The notes under the pieces: model-generated
Told to the model about the DNA's origin: nothing
Database searches by the model: none
Seen by the model: the letters and a program-made list of their open reading frames with translations, nothing else
Program-made: the position numbers and the translations under genes
Part shown: one piece after another, positions 18,672-27,374 of the stretch
Layout: every line of letters begins with the position of its first letter
Numbering within the stretch: position 1 is the stretch's first letter
Assembly (NCBI RefSeq): GCF_019218745.1
Contig: NZ_JAHUXA010000027.1
Span: forward strand, 1-40,520
Direction of reading: 5' to 3'
Length of the DNA: 40,520 bases
Source: Enterobacter sp. ENT03
GTDB lineage: Bacteria > Pseudomonadota > Gammaproteobacteria > Enterobacterales > Enterobacteriaceae

Positions 18672-19658
18672 TTAGTTCCCTGCGGCTAAACGGAGCTTCA
18701 ACAAAGCGGACTGAAGTGAATTCCAGTCTGCTTCATCGGCGGTAATCAGCTCAATACGGCTGTCCGGCGGTGACACGCTTTGCGTTTCGATGCGCAGATC
18801 TTGTCCCTGGCGATTGATGCGCACCAGACCTTCAGGAATACGCATCACACCTTTCACGCGATCCACCGGCGCCAGGCGCGCCCACTCCAGCAGGCCGATG
18901 GTGTCAAAACAGGTATCCGCATCAAAGATCCAGCCGCAGGCCTGATGGCCCTGACCGCTGTTGACGCTGCGCCGCCAGCGCTGGTGGGATGGCAGACTTA
19001 GCGCAGCAAGGCCTTTCTTATCGTCATGGCTGTGCTGATGCGCGGCGCTGACCGGCAGTTCACGCTGATTGCGGCGCGGGCGATCCAGCAGGGCGGGGTC
19101 GATATTTCCCTGGGTGGCGCTGACCAGTTCCCGGTCGCCACCGTACTGATGCCACCACTGCGCCAGCGACTGTTCGCTTTCCGGCGTGCGGCGATCCTGT
19201 TTATTGGCGATGATGATGTCTGCCGCCGCCAGCTGATCGCGGAAGTTTTCATTATTGACGGTTTTCTCGTCCAGCAACTGGCGCGGATCGAGCAGGCAGA
19301 GCGTCGCCTGCAGTTCGATCCACGGCTCATAAACCGGGGCGGTAAGCATATCGAGGATCTGCTTCGGATGGCCCAGCCCGGTAGGTTCAATCAGTAAACG
19401 GTCCGGTTTACCCTGACGCAGCAGAGTATTCAGCCCCACCTGCATCGGCAAACCATTCACACAACACATACAACCGCCGGGGATCTCTTTTAACAGTGCG
19501 CCACTGTCTGCCAGCAATGCGCCGTCAATACCCACTTCACCAAATTCATTGACCAGTACGGCCCATTTTTCGGCGGGATCCTTCTGCGCCAGCAGATGCA
19601 AAATAGAAGTGGTTTTACCGCTCCCCAGAAAACCGGTGATCAAGTTGGTCCTGGTCAT
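18672..19658 (-). CDS. yeiR: COG0523 metal-binding GTPase YeiR
   Basis: A 328-residue GTPase of the CobW/ZNG1-like G3E family. Walker A is GFLGSGKT (9-16), the metal motif is GGCMCC, and NKQD fits the G4 guanine-binding motif. A histidine stretch QHSHDD lies in the middle. E. coli YeiR binds zinc and is linked to metal homeostasis, probably as a chaperone or insertase under low zinc. The start at 19658 has GGAG upstream. A Zur-like palindrome lies at 19686-19700, 28 bases before the start, suggesting repression by zinc. Confidence 0.93.
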   Translation of the reverse strand: MTRTNLITGFLGSGKTTSILHLLAQKDPAEKWAVLVNEFGEVGIDGALLADSGALLKEIPGGCMCCVNGLPMQVGLNTLLRQGKPDRLLIEPTGLGHPKQILDMLTAPVYEPWIELQATLCLLDPRQLLDEKTVNNENFRDQLAAADIIIANKQDRRTPESEQSLAQWWHQYGGDRELVSATQGNIDPALLDRPRRNQRELPVSAAHQHSHDDKKGLAALSLPSHQRWRRSVNSGQGHQACGWIFDADTCFDTIGLLEWARLAPVDRVKGVMRIPEGLVRINRQGQDLRIETQSVSPPDSRIELITADEADWNSLQSALLKLRLAAGN

Positions 19659-19685
19659 ATAAGCTCCATGATGAGATCTGTTAAC

Positions 19686-19700
19686 TGTTATTAAGTAACA
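19686..19700 (-). promoter_or_regulatory. Candidate Zur box upstream of yeiR
   Basis: TGTTATTAAGTAACA has perfect 5-bp inverted arms (TGTTA/TAACA). It matches the enterobacterial Zur core TGTTATAATATAACA at 12 of 15 positions. It lies 28-42 bases before the yeiR ATG, where it could block the promoter. Confidence 0.6.
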
Positions 19701-19718
19701 ATGGTGCTCATCCTGGCG

Positions 19719-19771
19719 AAAAAAAAGAGAAAAGAGAAGAGAAACGGCGGACAGAGGGGGAGACTGTCCGC
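19719..19771 (-). terminator. Probable terminator after yeiQ
   Basis: On the minus strand GCGGACAG (64-71 end of the 19700s) pairs with CTGTCCGC to form an 8-bp stem with a 9-base loop (19747-19771). A long pyrimidine-rich tail (TCTCTTCTCTTTTCTCTTTTTTTT) follows. It sits 17 bases after the yeiQ stop. Confidence 0.65.
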
Positions 19772-19788
19772 GTTAAGGGCAGAAAATG

Positions 19789-21255
19789 TTAATGACTGAG
19801 CGTGTCGATCACCGCCTGATGCGCGCCTTTTGCCGCAAGCAATGACCAGGCAGACTGGATCGCCTCGACAAATACCGGGTCCGACGGCAGGTCGCTGCCA
19901 AAGATTTCCGTCAGCGTGAGCAGTGCCGGAACGCGCTCGCCCGGCTCGCTGGTGTCGACAATGGCGCGGAATTTATCCGTCAGCGGATCGCGAATATCAA
20001 TCGCCTGTCCGGCGTCATCGACGCCGCTAACGTAGCGCATCCATCCGGCGACGCCGAGCGCCAGCAGCGGCCACGGTGTGCCACGTTGCAAATGTACCCG
20101 AATACCTTCCAGCATGCGCTGTGGCAGTTTCTGGCTGCCGTCCATGGCGATCTGCCAGGTCCGGTGTTGCAGCGCCGGGTTGGCAAAACGGTCGATCAGG
20201 CTATCGGCGTACGCCGTCAGATCCACATCGGTGATGCGCAGCGTCGGTGCCTGTTCGTCCAGCATCAGACGCCGGGCGGCACGGCGAAAATGCGCATCCT
20301 GCATGCAGTCGCTGATATGGGCAAAACCGGCCAGATACCCCAGATACGCCAGGAAGGAGTGGCTGCCGTTCAGCATACGCAGTTTCATTTGCTCCCACGG
20401 CAGCACATCCTCTACCAGCTGTACGCCCGCCACGCCCCAGTCCGGGCGACCGGCGACAAAATTATCTTCCACCACCCACTGAATAAAAGGCTCGCAGCTG
20501 ATGGCGCAGGGATCTTCCACCCCCAGCGTGCGGGTGATTTCCGCCAGCGACGCGTCCGTTGCCGCCGGTACGATGCGATCGACCATGGTGCCGGGGAAAC
20601 TCACCTTTTCACTGATCCATTGCGCCAGGTCTTCAGAGCGCTGCTGCGCCATGCCGAGCACGGCGTTTTTCACCACATGCCCGTTGTCAGGAATATTGTC
20701 GCAAGAGAGCACGGTAAAAGGGGCCAGGCCGCGATCGCGGCGGCGGGCGAGGGCTTCCACCAGAATGCCCGGCGCGGAGTGCGGCTCTGTGGGATTTTGC
20801 AGATCATGAACAATGCGCGGCTGGTTGAGATCCAGTTTGCCGGTCGCCGGATCGATGCAGTAGCCTTTTTCCGTGATGGTCAGCGAGACAATCGCCACCT
20901 GCGGTTCGCAGAATTTTTCGATAATGGCGGGCAGGGAGTCCAGTTTCGCATTCAGGCATTCATGAACCGCGCCAACGATAATCGCCTCGTTGCCCATCGC
21001 GCCTTTTTCCAGCACGGTAAACAGGTGGTCTTGCTCTCGCAGCTGCGCCATTAATTTATCGCCACTGAACAGGCTGATTTCGCAGATCCCCCAGTCGCCG
21101 CCTTGCGCGTTCAGCACCCGGTCGGTTAACAGCGCCTGATGCGCGCGATGAAAGGCACCAAAACCAAAATGCACGATGCGCGAGCGGAGCAGGGAGCGAT
21201 CATACTGCGGTAAACGGACGTTTTCCGGCAGCGTTTGCGAAGCAATTGTCTTCAT
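19789..21255 (-). CDS. yeiQ: Mannitol dehydrogenase/fructuronate reductase family protein YeiQ
   Basis: A 488-residue NAD-dependent polyol dehydrogenase of the UxuB/MtlD/Por long-chain family, the same length as E. coli YeiQ. The Rossmann motif is HFGFGAFHRAH, and the catalytic-domain motif is KLRMLNGSHSFLAYLGYLAG with the conserved lysine and asparagine. Likely substrates are fructuronate or a related keto-sugar acid. The start at 21255 (MKTIASQTL, AGGTG upstream) matches the family; the longer frame to 21315 does not. It diverges from uxuA across a shared control region. Confidence 0.88.
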   Translation of the reverse strand: MKTIASQTLPENVRLPQYDRSLLRSRIVHFGFGAFHRAHQALLTDRVLNAQGGDWGICEISLFSGDKLMAQLREQDHLFTVLEKGAMGNEAIIVGAVHECLNAKLDSLPAIIEKFCEPQVAIVSLTITEKGYCIDPATGKLDLNQPRIVHDLQNPTEPHSAPGILVEALARRRDRGLAPFTVLSCDNIPDNGHVVKNAVLGMAQQRSEDLAQWISEKVSFPGTMVDRIVPAATDASLAEITRTLGVEDPCAISCEPFIQWVVEDNFVAGRPDWGVAGVQLVEDVLPWEQMKLRMLNGSHSFLAYLGYLAGFAHISDCMQDAHFRRAARRLMLDEQAPTLRITDVDLTAYADSLIDRFANPALQHRTWQIAMDGSQKLPQRMLEGIRVHLQRGTPWPLLALGVAGWMRYVSGVDDAGQAIDIRDPLTDKFRAIVDTSEPGERVPALLTLTEIFGSDLPSDPVFVEAIQSAWSLLAAKGAHQAVIDTLSH

Positions 21256-21318
21256 TAATACACACCTGATTAACCAATAATTAACAAGATGCAGTGTAAA
21301 GTTATATGACAGCAAATT

Positions 21319-21336
21319 GAATTGGTATGCCTTAAT
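21319..21336. promoter_or_regulatory. UxuR/ExuR-like operator, yeiQ side
   Basis: GAATTGGTATGCCTTAAT resembles the ExuR/UxuR palindrome AAATTGGTATACCAATTT, with the left half strong and the right half degenerate. It lies 64 bases before the yeiQ start. Confidence 0.5.
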
Positions 21337-21347
21337 TATGCGGGGAT

Positions 21348-21363
21348 TGTGAGCTGGATCAAT
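21348..21363. promoter_or_regulatory. CRP-like site in the yeiQ-uxuA control region
   Basis: TGTGA, six bases, TCAAT: one perfect CRP half-site and one partial (consensus TCACA). Its placement between the two operators fits catabolite control of a hexuronate module. Confidence 0.45.
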
Positions 21364-21428
21364 CTAACAGGCGGCGGGATTTGATCCCCGAAGAGAAACA
21401 TGTATGGTAGTCGTCATTGTGTTTAATG

Positions 21429-21446
21429 GTATTGGTATAACAACTT
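21429..21446. promoter_or_regulatory. UxuR/ExuR-like operator, uxuA side
   Basis: GTATTGGTATAACAACTT shares ATTGGTATAACAA with the UxuR/ExuR consensus. It ends 15 bases before the uxuA ATG, where binding would block transcription or initiation. Confidence 0.5.
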
Positions 21447-21461
21447 TTAGAGGGTGAGGCG

Positions 21462-22652
21462 ATGGAACAAACCTGGCGTTGGTATGGACCGAACGATCCG
21501 GTATCTCTTGATGACGTCCGTCAGGCGGGCGCAACCGGTGTGGTTACCGCACTGCATCATATTCCTAACGGCCAGGTGTGGCCGGTGGACGAAATTAAAC
21601 AGCGTCAGGCGCTGCTGGCTGAAAAAGGCCTCACCTGGTCGGTGGTAGAAAGTATTCCGGTGCACGAAGACATCAAAACGCACAGCGGAGAATACAAAAC
21701 CTGGATTGCCAATTATCAGCAGAGCATCCGTAATCTGGCGACCTGCGGCATCGATACCGTCTGCTACAACTTTATGCCGATCCTCGACTGGACGCGTACC
21801 GACCTGGAATACACGCTACCGGACGGCTCCAAAGCCCTGCGTTTTGACCAAATCGCGTTTGCCGCTTTCGAGCTGCATATCCTGAAGCGCGAAGGGGCGC
21901 AGGCAGACTACACGGAAGAAGAACAGCGTCAGGCGCTGGAATTCTTCAACGCCGCAAGCGAGGCTGAAATTGAAAAGCTGACGCGCAATATTATTGCCGG
22001 GCTGCCGGGAGCCGAAGAGGGCTACACGCTGGATCAGTTCCGCGCCCGTCTGGCGGAATACGATGGCATTAATAAAGAACAGCTGCGTGAAAACATGGCG
22101 GTATTCCTGAAAGCCATTGTGCCGGTGGCGGAAGAAGTGGGCGTGCGTCTGGCCGTGCACCCGGACGATCCACCGCGCCCGATCCTCGGCCTGCCGCGTA
22201 TTGTCTCTACCATTGAAGATATGCAGTGGCTGAAATCGTGTGTCGACAGCATCCACAACGGCTTCACCATGTGCACCGGCTCGTACGGCGTGCGGGCGGA
22301 TAACGATCTGGTGAAGATGGTGGAAACCTTTGGCGACCGCATTCACTTTACGCATCTGCGTTCCACCTGCCGCGAAGCGAACCCGAAAACCTTCCACGAA
22401 GCTGCGCATTTGCAGGGCGACGTCGATATGGTGGCGGTGGTGAAAGCGATCCTCACTGAAGAACTGCGCCGTAAGCAGGCGGGGGATGTTCGTCCGATCC
22501 CGTTCCGTCCGGATCACGGTCATCAGATGCTCGACGATCTGCGTAAGAAAACGAACCCCGGCTATTCGGCGATTGGTCGTCTGAAAGGGATGGCGGAAGT
22601 ACGCGGCGTGGAACTGGCGCTAAAACATACGCTGTTCCCGGAACTGCTGTAA
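21462..22652 (+). CDS. uxuA: D-mannonate dehydratase
   Basis: A 396-residue enzyme that dehydrates D-mannonate to 2-keto-3-deoxygluconate, the step after fructuronate reductase in glucuronate catabolism. It is a TIM-barrel UxuA family protein. Metal and active-site regions are visible: CYNFMPVLDW-type strand ([10 protein letters not shown]), [29 protein letters not shown] and [11 protein letters not shown]. In E. coli K-12 uxuA sits with uxuB elsewhere; here it faces yeiQ, which may supply the reductase step. AGGGTGAGG precedes ATG 21462. REP sequences follow the gene. Confidence 0.94.
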   Translation: MEQTWRWYGPNDPVSLDDVRQAGATGVVTALHHIPNGQVWPVDEIKQRQALLAEKGLTWSVVESIPVHEDIKTHSGEYKTWIANYQQSIRNLATCGIDTVCYNFMPILDWTRTDLEYTLPDGSKALRFDQIAFAAFELHILKREGAQADYTEEEQRQALEFFNAASEAEIEKLTRNIIAGLPGAEEGYTLDQFRARLAEYDGINKEQLRENMAVFLKAIVPVAEEVGVRLAVHPDDPPRPILGLPRIVSTIEDMQWLKSCVDSIHNGFTMCTGSYGVRADNDLVKMVETFGDRIHFTHLRSTCREANPKTFHEAAHLQGDVDMVAVVKAILTEELRRKQAGDVRPIPFRPDHGHQMLDDLRKKTNPGYSAIGRLKGMAEVRGVELALKHTLFPELL

Positions 22653-22676
22653 AACGGTAAAATAGTATAAATAATT

Positions 22677-22738
22677 GCCGGGTGGCGCTGCGCTAACCCG
22701 GCCTACACGTAGGCCCGGCAAGCTTGCGCCGCCGGGCG
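22677..22738. repeat. BIME: two facing REP elements after uxuA
   Basis: A REP unit GCCGGGTGGCGCTGCGC...ACCCGGCCTAC (22677-22707) faces a second, inverted unit GTAGGCCCGGCAAG...GCCGGGCG (22709-22738). The two are convergent, separated by one base, and sit between the convergent genes uxuA and efpL. This is the usual BIME location in enterobacteria, where it can protect mRNA 3' ends. Confidence 0.85.
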
Positions 22739-22748
22739 AAAATTTGCC

Positions 22749-23321
22749 TTAATCCGCACGGCCCATATAACGGCTTTCTTCGATATGAATGCGGATCTTC
22801 TCGCCGGTAGTCAGGTATTCCGGCACCTGGATCACAAGACCTGTGCTCATGGTGGCAGGCTTGGTACGTGAGCTGGCTGAAGCACCTTTGATGCCCGGTG
22901 CCGTTTCCACGATTTCCAGATCCACTGTCTGCGGTAGCTCCAGCGCCAGCAGCTGACCATCCCAGGTTAACACCTGCATGTCCGGCATTCCGCCTTCCGG
23001 AATAAACTGCAGTTCGTCTTCAATCTGTTCTTTGGTGAAGATGTACGGCGTGTAATCTTCTTTATCCATAAACACGTATTCGTTGCCATCCACATAAGAG
23101 AAGTCAACGAAACGGCGGGTCAGCGTTACGGTATCAACAATGTCGTCGCCTTTAAAACGCTCTTCAACTTTCATCCCGCTACGGACGTCAGCAAAACGCA
23201 TTTTGTACAGTGTTGCAGCGCCGCGTGCGCTTGGTGACTGAATATCGATATTTTTCACAATCAGCAGTTTGCCGTTGTAATTCAGCACCATACCTTTTTT
23301 GATTTCATTCGCTCTTGGCAT
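22749..23321 (-). CDS. efpL: Elongation factor P-like protein EfpL (YeiP)
   Basis: A 190-residue paralogue of elongation factor P, with three beta-barrel domains and the same length as E. coli YeiP. EF-P carries a modified lysine at the domain I loop tip, but this protein has R33 (SPSARGAA), the EfpL mark. The E. coli protein helps ribosomes past polyproline and some other stalling motifs. Domain III ends with [18 protein letters not shown]. It is divergent from yeiW; the two share 23322-23488 as the upstream region. Confidence 0.94.
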   Translation of the reverse strand: MPRANEIKKGMVLNYNGKLLIVKNIDIQSPSARGAATLYKMRFADVRSGMKVEERFKGDDIVDTVTLTRRFVDFSYVDGNEYVFMDKEDYTPYIFTKEQIEDELQFIPEGGMPDMQVLTWDGQLLALELPQTVDLEIVETAPGIKGASASSRTKPATMSTGLVIQVPEYLTTGEKIRIHIEESRYMGRAD

Positions 23322-23488
23322 TATTAATCCTGTTTGGGAAAAGGGTAAAAATATCGCGACAAATTACTCGCGAGGGGCGATTCAGGCAAGGGGAATCAGC
23401 ATGTTTTGCATGTTCACCGCAAAAAGTGATAGCGTGCGCCAAAGCGGGATGACAGCCCGCAGCATCCCCTGATAAAAGAGAGCCGTTT

Positions 23489-23755
23489 ATGGAGTGTCGC
23501 AGCGATTGCGGAGCCTGTTGTACCGCGCCATCCATCAGCAGCCCGATCCCCGGTATGCCGGACGGTAAACCCGCCAATACGCCCTGTGTGCAGCTTGATG
23601 AGCAGCAGCGCTGTAAGCTGTTCCGCTCGACGCTTCGCCCGAAAGTCTGCGCCGGACTGCAACCTTCCCGCGATATGTGTGCGGCAGCACCCGCACACAG
23701 GCGATGGTCTACCTTATCAATCTGGAAACGCAGACCGCGCCTTAAACATCTTTAA
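23489..23755 (+). CDS. yeiW: Cysteine-cluster protein YeiW, C-terminus frameshifted
   Basis: A small UPF0153/YkgJ-type protein with a zinc- or iron-binding-like cysteine cluster ([26 protein letters not shown]). The first 66 or so residues match E. coli YeiW (84 residues). After DMC the frame changes to a basic tail ([21 protein letters not shown]). The expected ending [15 protein letters not shown] is still present in another frame, stopping at 23743-23745. A TG repeat at 23676-23681 has three units where two would restore the family frame and length. The altered tail overlaps the convergent setB end by 14 bases. It is probably a recent pseudogene or a sequencing error. Confidence 0.75.
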   Translation: MECRSDCGACCTAPSISSPIPGMPDGKPANTPCVQLDEQQRCKLFRSTLRPKVCAGLQPSRDMCAAAPAHRRWSTLSIWKRRPRLKHL

Positions 23756-24923
23756 TGCGCGCGAGGCACGCCATGGTGACGACAATCATCACCAGCGCAA
23801 ACCAGAATACCGCATGATAGCTCCAGAATTCCGCCACCACGCCCGCCAGCGACCCGGCGATGATCCAGCCGACGCGGGTCGTATTGGTATACAGCGTGGT
23901 CGCCGCCCCCGCCTGACCCGGCATCAAATCCTGGAAATAGAGCATACCGATCCCCGCGAGAATGCCGATATAAATCGCGTTCAGCAGCTGTAAAGCCAGC
24001 AGCAAGACCGGGGTGTGCACGGTCAGCATCCCGGCGTAAAAAATCAGCCCGGCAACCACCGCAATGCGCATCAGAAAACGCTTGCCGAAGCGTTTAGCAT
24101 AGTAGCCCGCAATCAGCATGGTCGGGATCTCAAGCCCGGCAGCGGTCCCCATCATCACACCCGCCAGCTTTTCCGGCAGACGCAGTTCATTAATGATAAA
24201 CAGCGGCATATTAATGATATAGAGGCTGTTGGTGCCCCACATCAGCGTGCAGATAGCAAACAGCAGCAGGGCGTCACGGCGATTGGTGCGCGGCGCTTCC
24301 AGCACGCCGCTGGCCAGCACCGGCTCTTTGCGCATGGTCGGCAGAAAAAACCACACCATGATGCCGCACACCACAAAGGCAATCGCCGCGCTCAGGTACA
24401 TCATCGTAAAGCCAAAACCCATTGCCAGCGCATAGGCCAGCGGCGGGCCGATCACCCATGCCAGCGACACCTGCGCGCGCAGGATCGAGCTGAACATGAC
24501 CGCTTCACGGCCGGTACGATCCGCATGTTCACGGGCAAGGGCGAACATCTGCGGGTTGGCCGTCGAGCCGAAGCTGCTGAGGAACACGCCGATAAACAGC
24601 AAAATGAAATAGTTACGGTTAAAGGCGAACAGCGTACAGGCCAGCACCCCGAACAGGCAGCAGAAGACGATGAGATTTTTACGGTCGCCTTTCCGGTCGG
24701 AACGTCCGGCGAGAAACTGGCTGACCAGAATGCCGATCACCGCGCTGCCGGTGAAGAAAAATCCCACCATTGCCGGGCGGGTATGTACTTCGTTAGTCAG
24801 AAATAAGCTCAGCGTCGGCGTCTGCAAGGCACCGGCAATACCGGTTAAAAAGGCAACGATTAAAAACGCGGTGGAGGTGACGTCAAAAGGTTTCGGGGAG
24901 GCGGCTGCGGGGCTAATGTGCAT
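23742..24923 (-). CDS. setB: MFS sugar efflux transporter SetB
   Basis: A 393-residue transporter with twelve membrane segments, the same length as E. coli SetB. The SET family exports lactose, glucose and thio-sugar analogues. MFS loop motif [13 protein letters not shown] follows helix 2, and [21 protein letters not shown] is strongly conserved. It sits back to back with fruBKA, as in E. coli, which suggests a link to sugar-phosphate stress or overflow. It is convergent with yeiW. Confidence 0.93.
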   Translation of the reverse strand: MHISPAAASPKPFDVTSTAFLIVAFLTGIAGALQTPTLSLFLTNEVHTRPAMVGFFFTGSAVIGILVSQFLAGRSDRKGDRKNLIVFCCLFGVLACTLFAFNRNYFILLFIGVFLSSFGSTANPQMFALAREHADRTGREAVMFSSILRAQVSLAWVIGPPLAYALAMGFGFTMMYLSAAIAFVVCGIMVWFFLPTMRKEPVLASGVLEAPRTNRRDALLLFAICTLMWGTNSLYIINMPLFIINELRLPEKLAGVMMGTAAGLEIPTMLIAGYYAKRFGKRFLMRIAVVAGLIFYAGMLTVHTPVLLLALQLLNAIYIGILAGIGMLYFQDLMPGQAGAATTLYTNTTRVGWIIAGSLAGVVAEFWSYHAVFWFALVMIVVTMACLARIKDV

Positions 24924-25190
24924 CTTTAAGTTCTGCTGTTTAATGAAGACGCGGAGTTTACGCCGCTACTCAGAAAATGAACAGTCGCTAACAAAAAAGT
25001 GCCACGAAAAATCAAAATAGCATTTCAAAATAATTCTCATTCTGGCTGAAGTTGCTGAAACAGACGCAGCGGCAGCATCAGCAGTATCAGCAAAATAACG
25101 TCACCGCCGCAAAAATGTGCTGTACATCTAAATTCTTTACCCTGAAAGACGAGATTTCTTGCGTGCTGAACGATTAAGAGCAAGACTTCT

Positions 25191-25202
25191 TGAAACGTTT
25201 CA
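25191..25202. promoter_or_regulatory. Cra (FruR) operator 1 of fruB
   Basis: TGAAACGTTTCA is a perfect 12-bp palindrome and an ideal Cra site. Cra represses fruBKA until fructose-1-phosphate releases it. Confidence 0.88.
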
Positions 25203-25256
25203 GCGCTATCCTTTAACTTCCCCGTTACCGGTTGGCGCGTTAATTCACCAGAAGGC

Positions 25257-25268
25257 TGAAACGATTCA
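25257..25268. promoter_or_regulatory. Cra (FruR) operator 2 of fruB
   Basis: GCTGAAACGATTCA contains TGAAACGATTCA, the common asymmetric Cra consensus (TGAATCGATTCA/TGAAACGATTCA type). It ends 22 bases before the fruB ATG. Confidence 0.82.
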
Positions 25269-25290
25269 ACTTCAGCAGGAGTGGAAATTT

Positions 25291-26421
25291 ATGTTCCAGT
25301 TATCCGTTCAGGATATTCATCCCGGCCAGCAGGCCACTAATAAAGAAGACGCTATTCGTCAGATCGCCGCCGCCCTTGTGCAGGCAGGCAACGTGGCTGA
25401 TGGCTATGTTGACGGTATGCTGGCCCGCGAGCAGCAGACCTCCACGTTCCTTGGCAACGGCATTGCCATTCCCCACGGCACCACCGACACCCGCGATCAG
25501 GTGCTGAAAACCGGCGTTCAGGTTTATCAGTTCCCGCAGGGCGTATTGTGGGGCGAAGGGCAGGTGGCCTACGTGGCGATCGGCATTGCCGCCAGTTCGG
25601 ATGAACACCTCGGCCTGCTGCGTCAGCTGACGCATGTGTTAAGCGACGATGCAGTCGCCGCGCAGTTGCAGTCTGCCACCACGGCGGAAGAGCTGCGCGC
25701 GCTGCTGATGGGCGAAAAACAGAGTGACGTGCTGAAGCTGGACAACGATTTGCTGACGCTCGACATCATCGCCAGCGATATTGTCACCCTGCAGGCGGTG
25801 AACGCCGGTCGTCTGAAAGAAGCCGGTGCAGTAGACACCGCCTTCGTGACGCGCGCCATTAATGAAAAACCGCTGAACCTGGGTCAGGGTGTGTGGCTGA
25901 ACGACAGCGCCGAAGGTAACCTCGGCAGCGCCATTGCGGTAAGCCGCGCCGCCAGCGCCTTTACGGTTGAAGGTGAAAACGCCCAGCTGTTGATCAGCGT
26001 GGCGATGGCCGACGACCAGCCGGTTGCCGTGCTTAAGCGCCTGACCGATCTGCTGCTGAACAATAAAGCTGACCGCCTGCTGACGGCGGATGCCGCCACG
26101 CTGCTGGCGCTGCTGACCAGCGACGACGCGCTGTCGGAAGACGTGTTGAGCGCAGAATTCGTGGTGCGTAATGAACACGGCCTGCATGCCCGTCCGGGCA
26201 CCATGCTGGTGAACACCATCAAACAATTTGATTGCGACGTGACCGTCACCAACCTCGACGGCAGCGGCAAGCCGGCTAATGGCCGCAGCCTGATGAAAGT
26301 GGTGGCGCTGGGCGTGAAGAAAGGCCATCGCCTGCGCTTTACCGCGCAAGGTGCAGATGCTGAAGCCGCGCTGAAAGCGATTGGCGACGCCATCGCGGCC
26401 GGTCTTGGGGAGGGCGCATAA
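25291..26421 (+). CDS. fruB: Fructose PTS diphosphoryl transfer protein (EIIA-M-HPr)
   Basis: This 376-residue fusion passes phosphate from PEP and Enzyme I to FruA. The N-terminal EIIA-Fru domain has active H62 (IPHGTTD), the middle domain M spans about 155-285, and the C-terminal FPr (HPr-like) domain has active H299 ([10 protein letters not shown]). ATG 25291 with CAGGAG upstream matches E. coli exactly; longer frames are excluded. It overlaps fruK at TAATG and is the first gene of the Cra-controlled fruBKA operon. Confidence 0.97.
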   Translation: MFQLSVQDIHPGQQATNKEDAIRQIAAALVQAGNVADGYVDGMLAREQQTSTFLGNGIAIPHGTTDTRDQVLKTGVQVYQFPQGVLWGEGQVAYVAIGIAASSDEHLGLLRQLTHVLSDDAVAAQLQSATTAEELRALLMGEKQSDVLKLDNDLLTLDIIASDIVTLQAVNAGRLKEAGAVDTAFVTRAINEKPLNLGQGVWLNDSAEGNLGSAIAVSRAASAFTVEGENAQLLISVAMADDQPVAVLKRLTDLLLNNKADRLLTADAATLLALLTSDDALSEDVLSAEFVVRNEHGLHARPGTMLVNTIKQFDCDVTVTNLDGSGKPANGRSLMKVVALGVKKGHRLRFTAQGADAEAALKAIGDAIAAGLGEGA

Positions 26422-27359
26422 TGAGCAGACGTGTTGCCACAATCACCCTTAACCCGGCTTACGATCTGGTGGGGTATACCCCGGAAGTGGAACGCGGGGA
26501 AGTTAACCTGGTGCGCACTACCGGTCTGCATGCGGCAGGTAAAGGCATTAACGTTGCCAAAGTGCTGAAAGATCTGGGTATCGATGTCACCGTTGGCGGT
26601 TTCCTGGGGAAAGATAACCAGGATGGCTTTCAGCAGCTGTTCAGCGAACTCGGCATCGCCAACCGTTTTCAGGTGGTGCAGGGCCGTACCCGTATCAACG
26701 TCAAGCTGACCGAAAAAGACGGCGAAGTCACCGATTTTAACTTCTCCGGCTTTGATGTTACCCCCGCCGACTGGGAGCGTTTTGTTGCCGATTCCCTGAG
26801 CTGGTTGGGTCAGTTCGACATGGTGTGCGTCAGCGGCAGCCTGCCGACGGGCGTCAGCCCGGAAGCTTTCACCGACTGGATGACGCGCCTGCGCAGCCAG
26901 TGTCCGTGCATCATCTTTGACAGCAGCCGCGAAGCGCTGGTGGCCGGTCTGAAAGCCGCACCGTGGCTGGTAAAACCCAACCGTCGCGAGCTGGAAATCT
27001 GGGCCGGTCGTAAATTACCGGAACTGAAAGATGTTATCGAAGCCGCACATGCGCTTCGTGAACAAGGAATTGCCCATGTGGTGATTTCTCTGGGAGCTGA
27101 AGGGGCGTTGTGGGTTAACGCTTCTGGCGAATGGATCGCCAAACCGCCGTCAATGGAAGTGGTAAGCACCGTTGGCGCAGGGGATTCGATGGTTGGCGGC
27201 CTGATTTATGGCCTGCTGATGCGTGAATCCAGTGAGCATACATTACGTCTTGCTACCGCCGTCGCCGCCCTGGCTGTCAGCCAGAGCAACGTCGGCATTA
27301 CCGACCGTACCCAGTTGGCCGCGATGATGGCGCGCGTTGACTTAAAACCCTTTAACTAA
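26421..27359 (+). CDS. fruK: 1-phosphofructokinase
   Basis: A 312-residue PfkB-family kinase that converts fructose-1-phosphate to fructose-1,6-bisphosphate, removing the Cra inducer. PfkB signatures are visible: HAAGKGINVAKVLKDLG near residue 35 and STVGAGDSMVGG near 246-257 with the catalytic aspartate. It overlaps the fruB stop by one base and precedes fruA by 15 bases. Confidence 0.97.
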   Translation: MSRRVATITLNPAYDLVGYTPEVERGEVNLVRTTGLHAAGKGINVAKVLKDLGIDVTVGGFLGKDNQDGFQQLFSELGIANRFQVVQGRTRINVKLTEKDGEVTDFNFSGFDVTPADWERFVADSLSWLGQFDMVCVSGSLPTGVSPEAFTDWMTRLRSQCPCIIFDSSREALVAGLKAAPWLVKPNRRELEIWAGRKLPELKDVIEAAHALREQGIAHVVISLGAEGALWVNASGEWIAKPPSMEVVSTVGAGDSMVGGLIYGLLMRESSEHTLRLATAVAALAVSQSNVGITDRTQLAAMMARVDLKPFN

Positions 27360-27374
27360 CAGCAGGAGAGCATA

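Larger units (their letters stand above)
24924..25290. promoter_or_regulatory. setB-fruB intergenic control region
   Basis: These 367 bases hold no coding sequence I can support; the upstream extension of the fruB frame to 25159 lacks homology and a binding site. The region contains two clear Cra operators near fruB (annotated separately) and a weaker third half-like site TGAACGATTAAG near 25167-25178. Promoters for setB and fruB must lie here; I cannot place them with confidence. Confidence 0.7.

Noticed and set aside
20086..21054. 322-codon plus-strand open frame opposite yeiQ
   Set aside because: Antisense shadow of a high-GC gene; composition is His/Arg/Gln-rich without family motifs and yeiQ is clearly coding.
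24015..24806. 263-codon plus-strand frame opposite setB
   Set aside because: Shadow frame rich in His, Gln and Arg; setB is the real gene.
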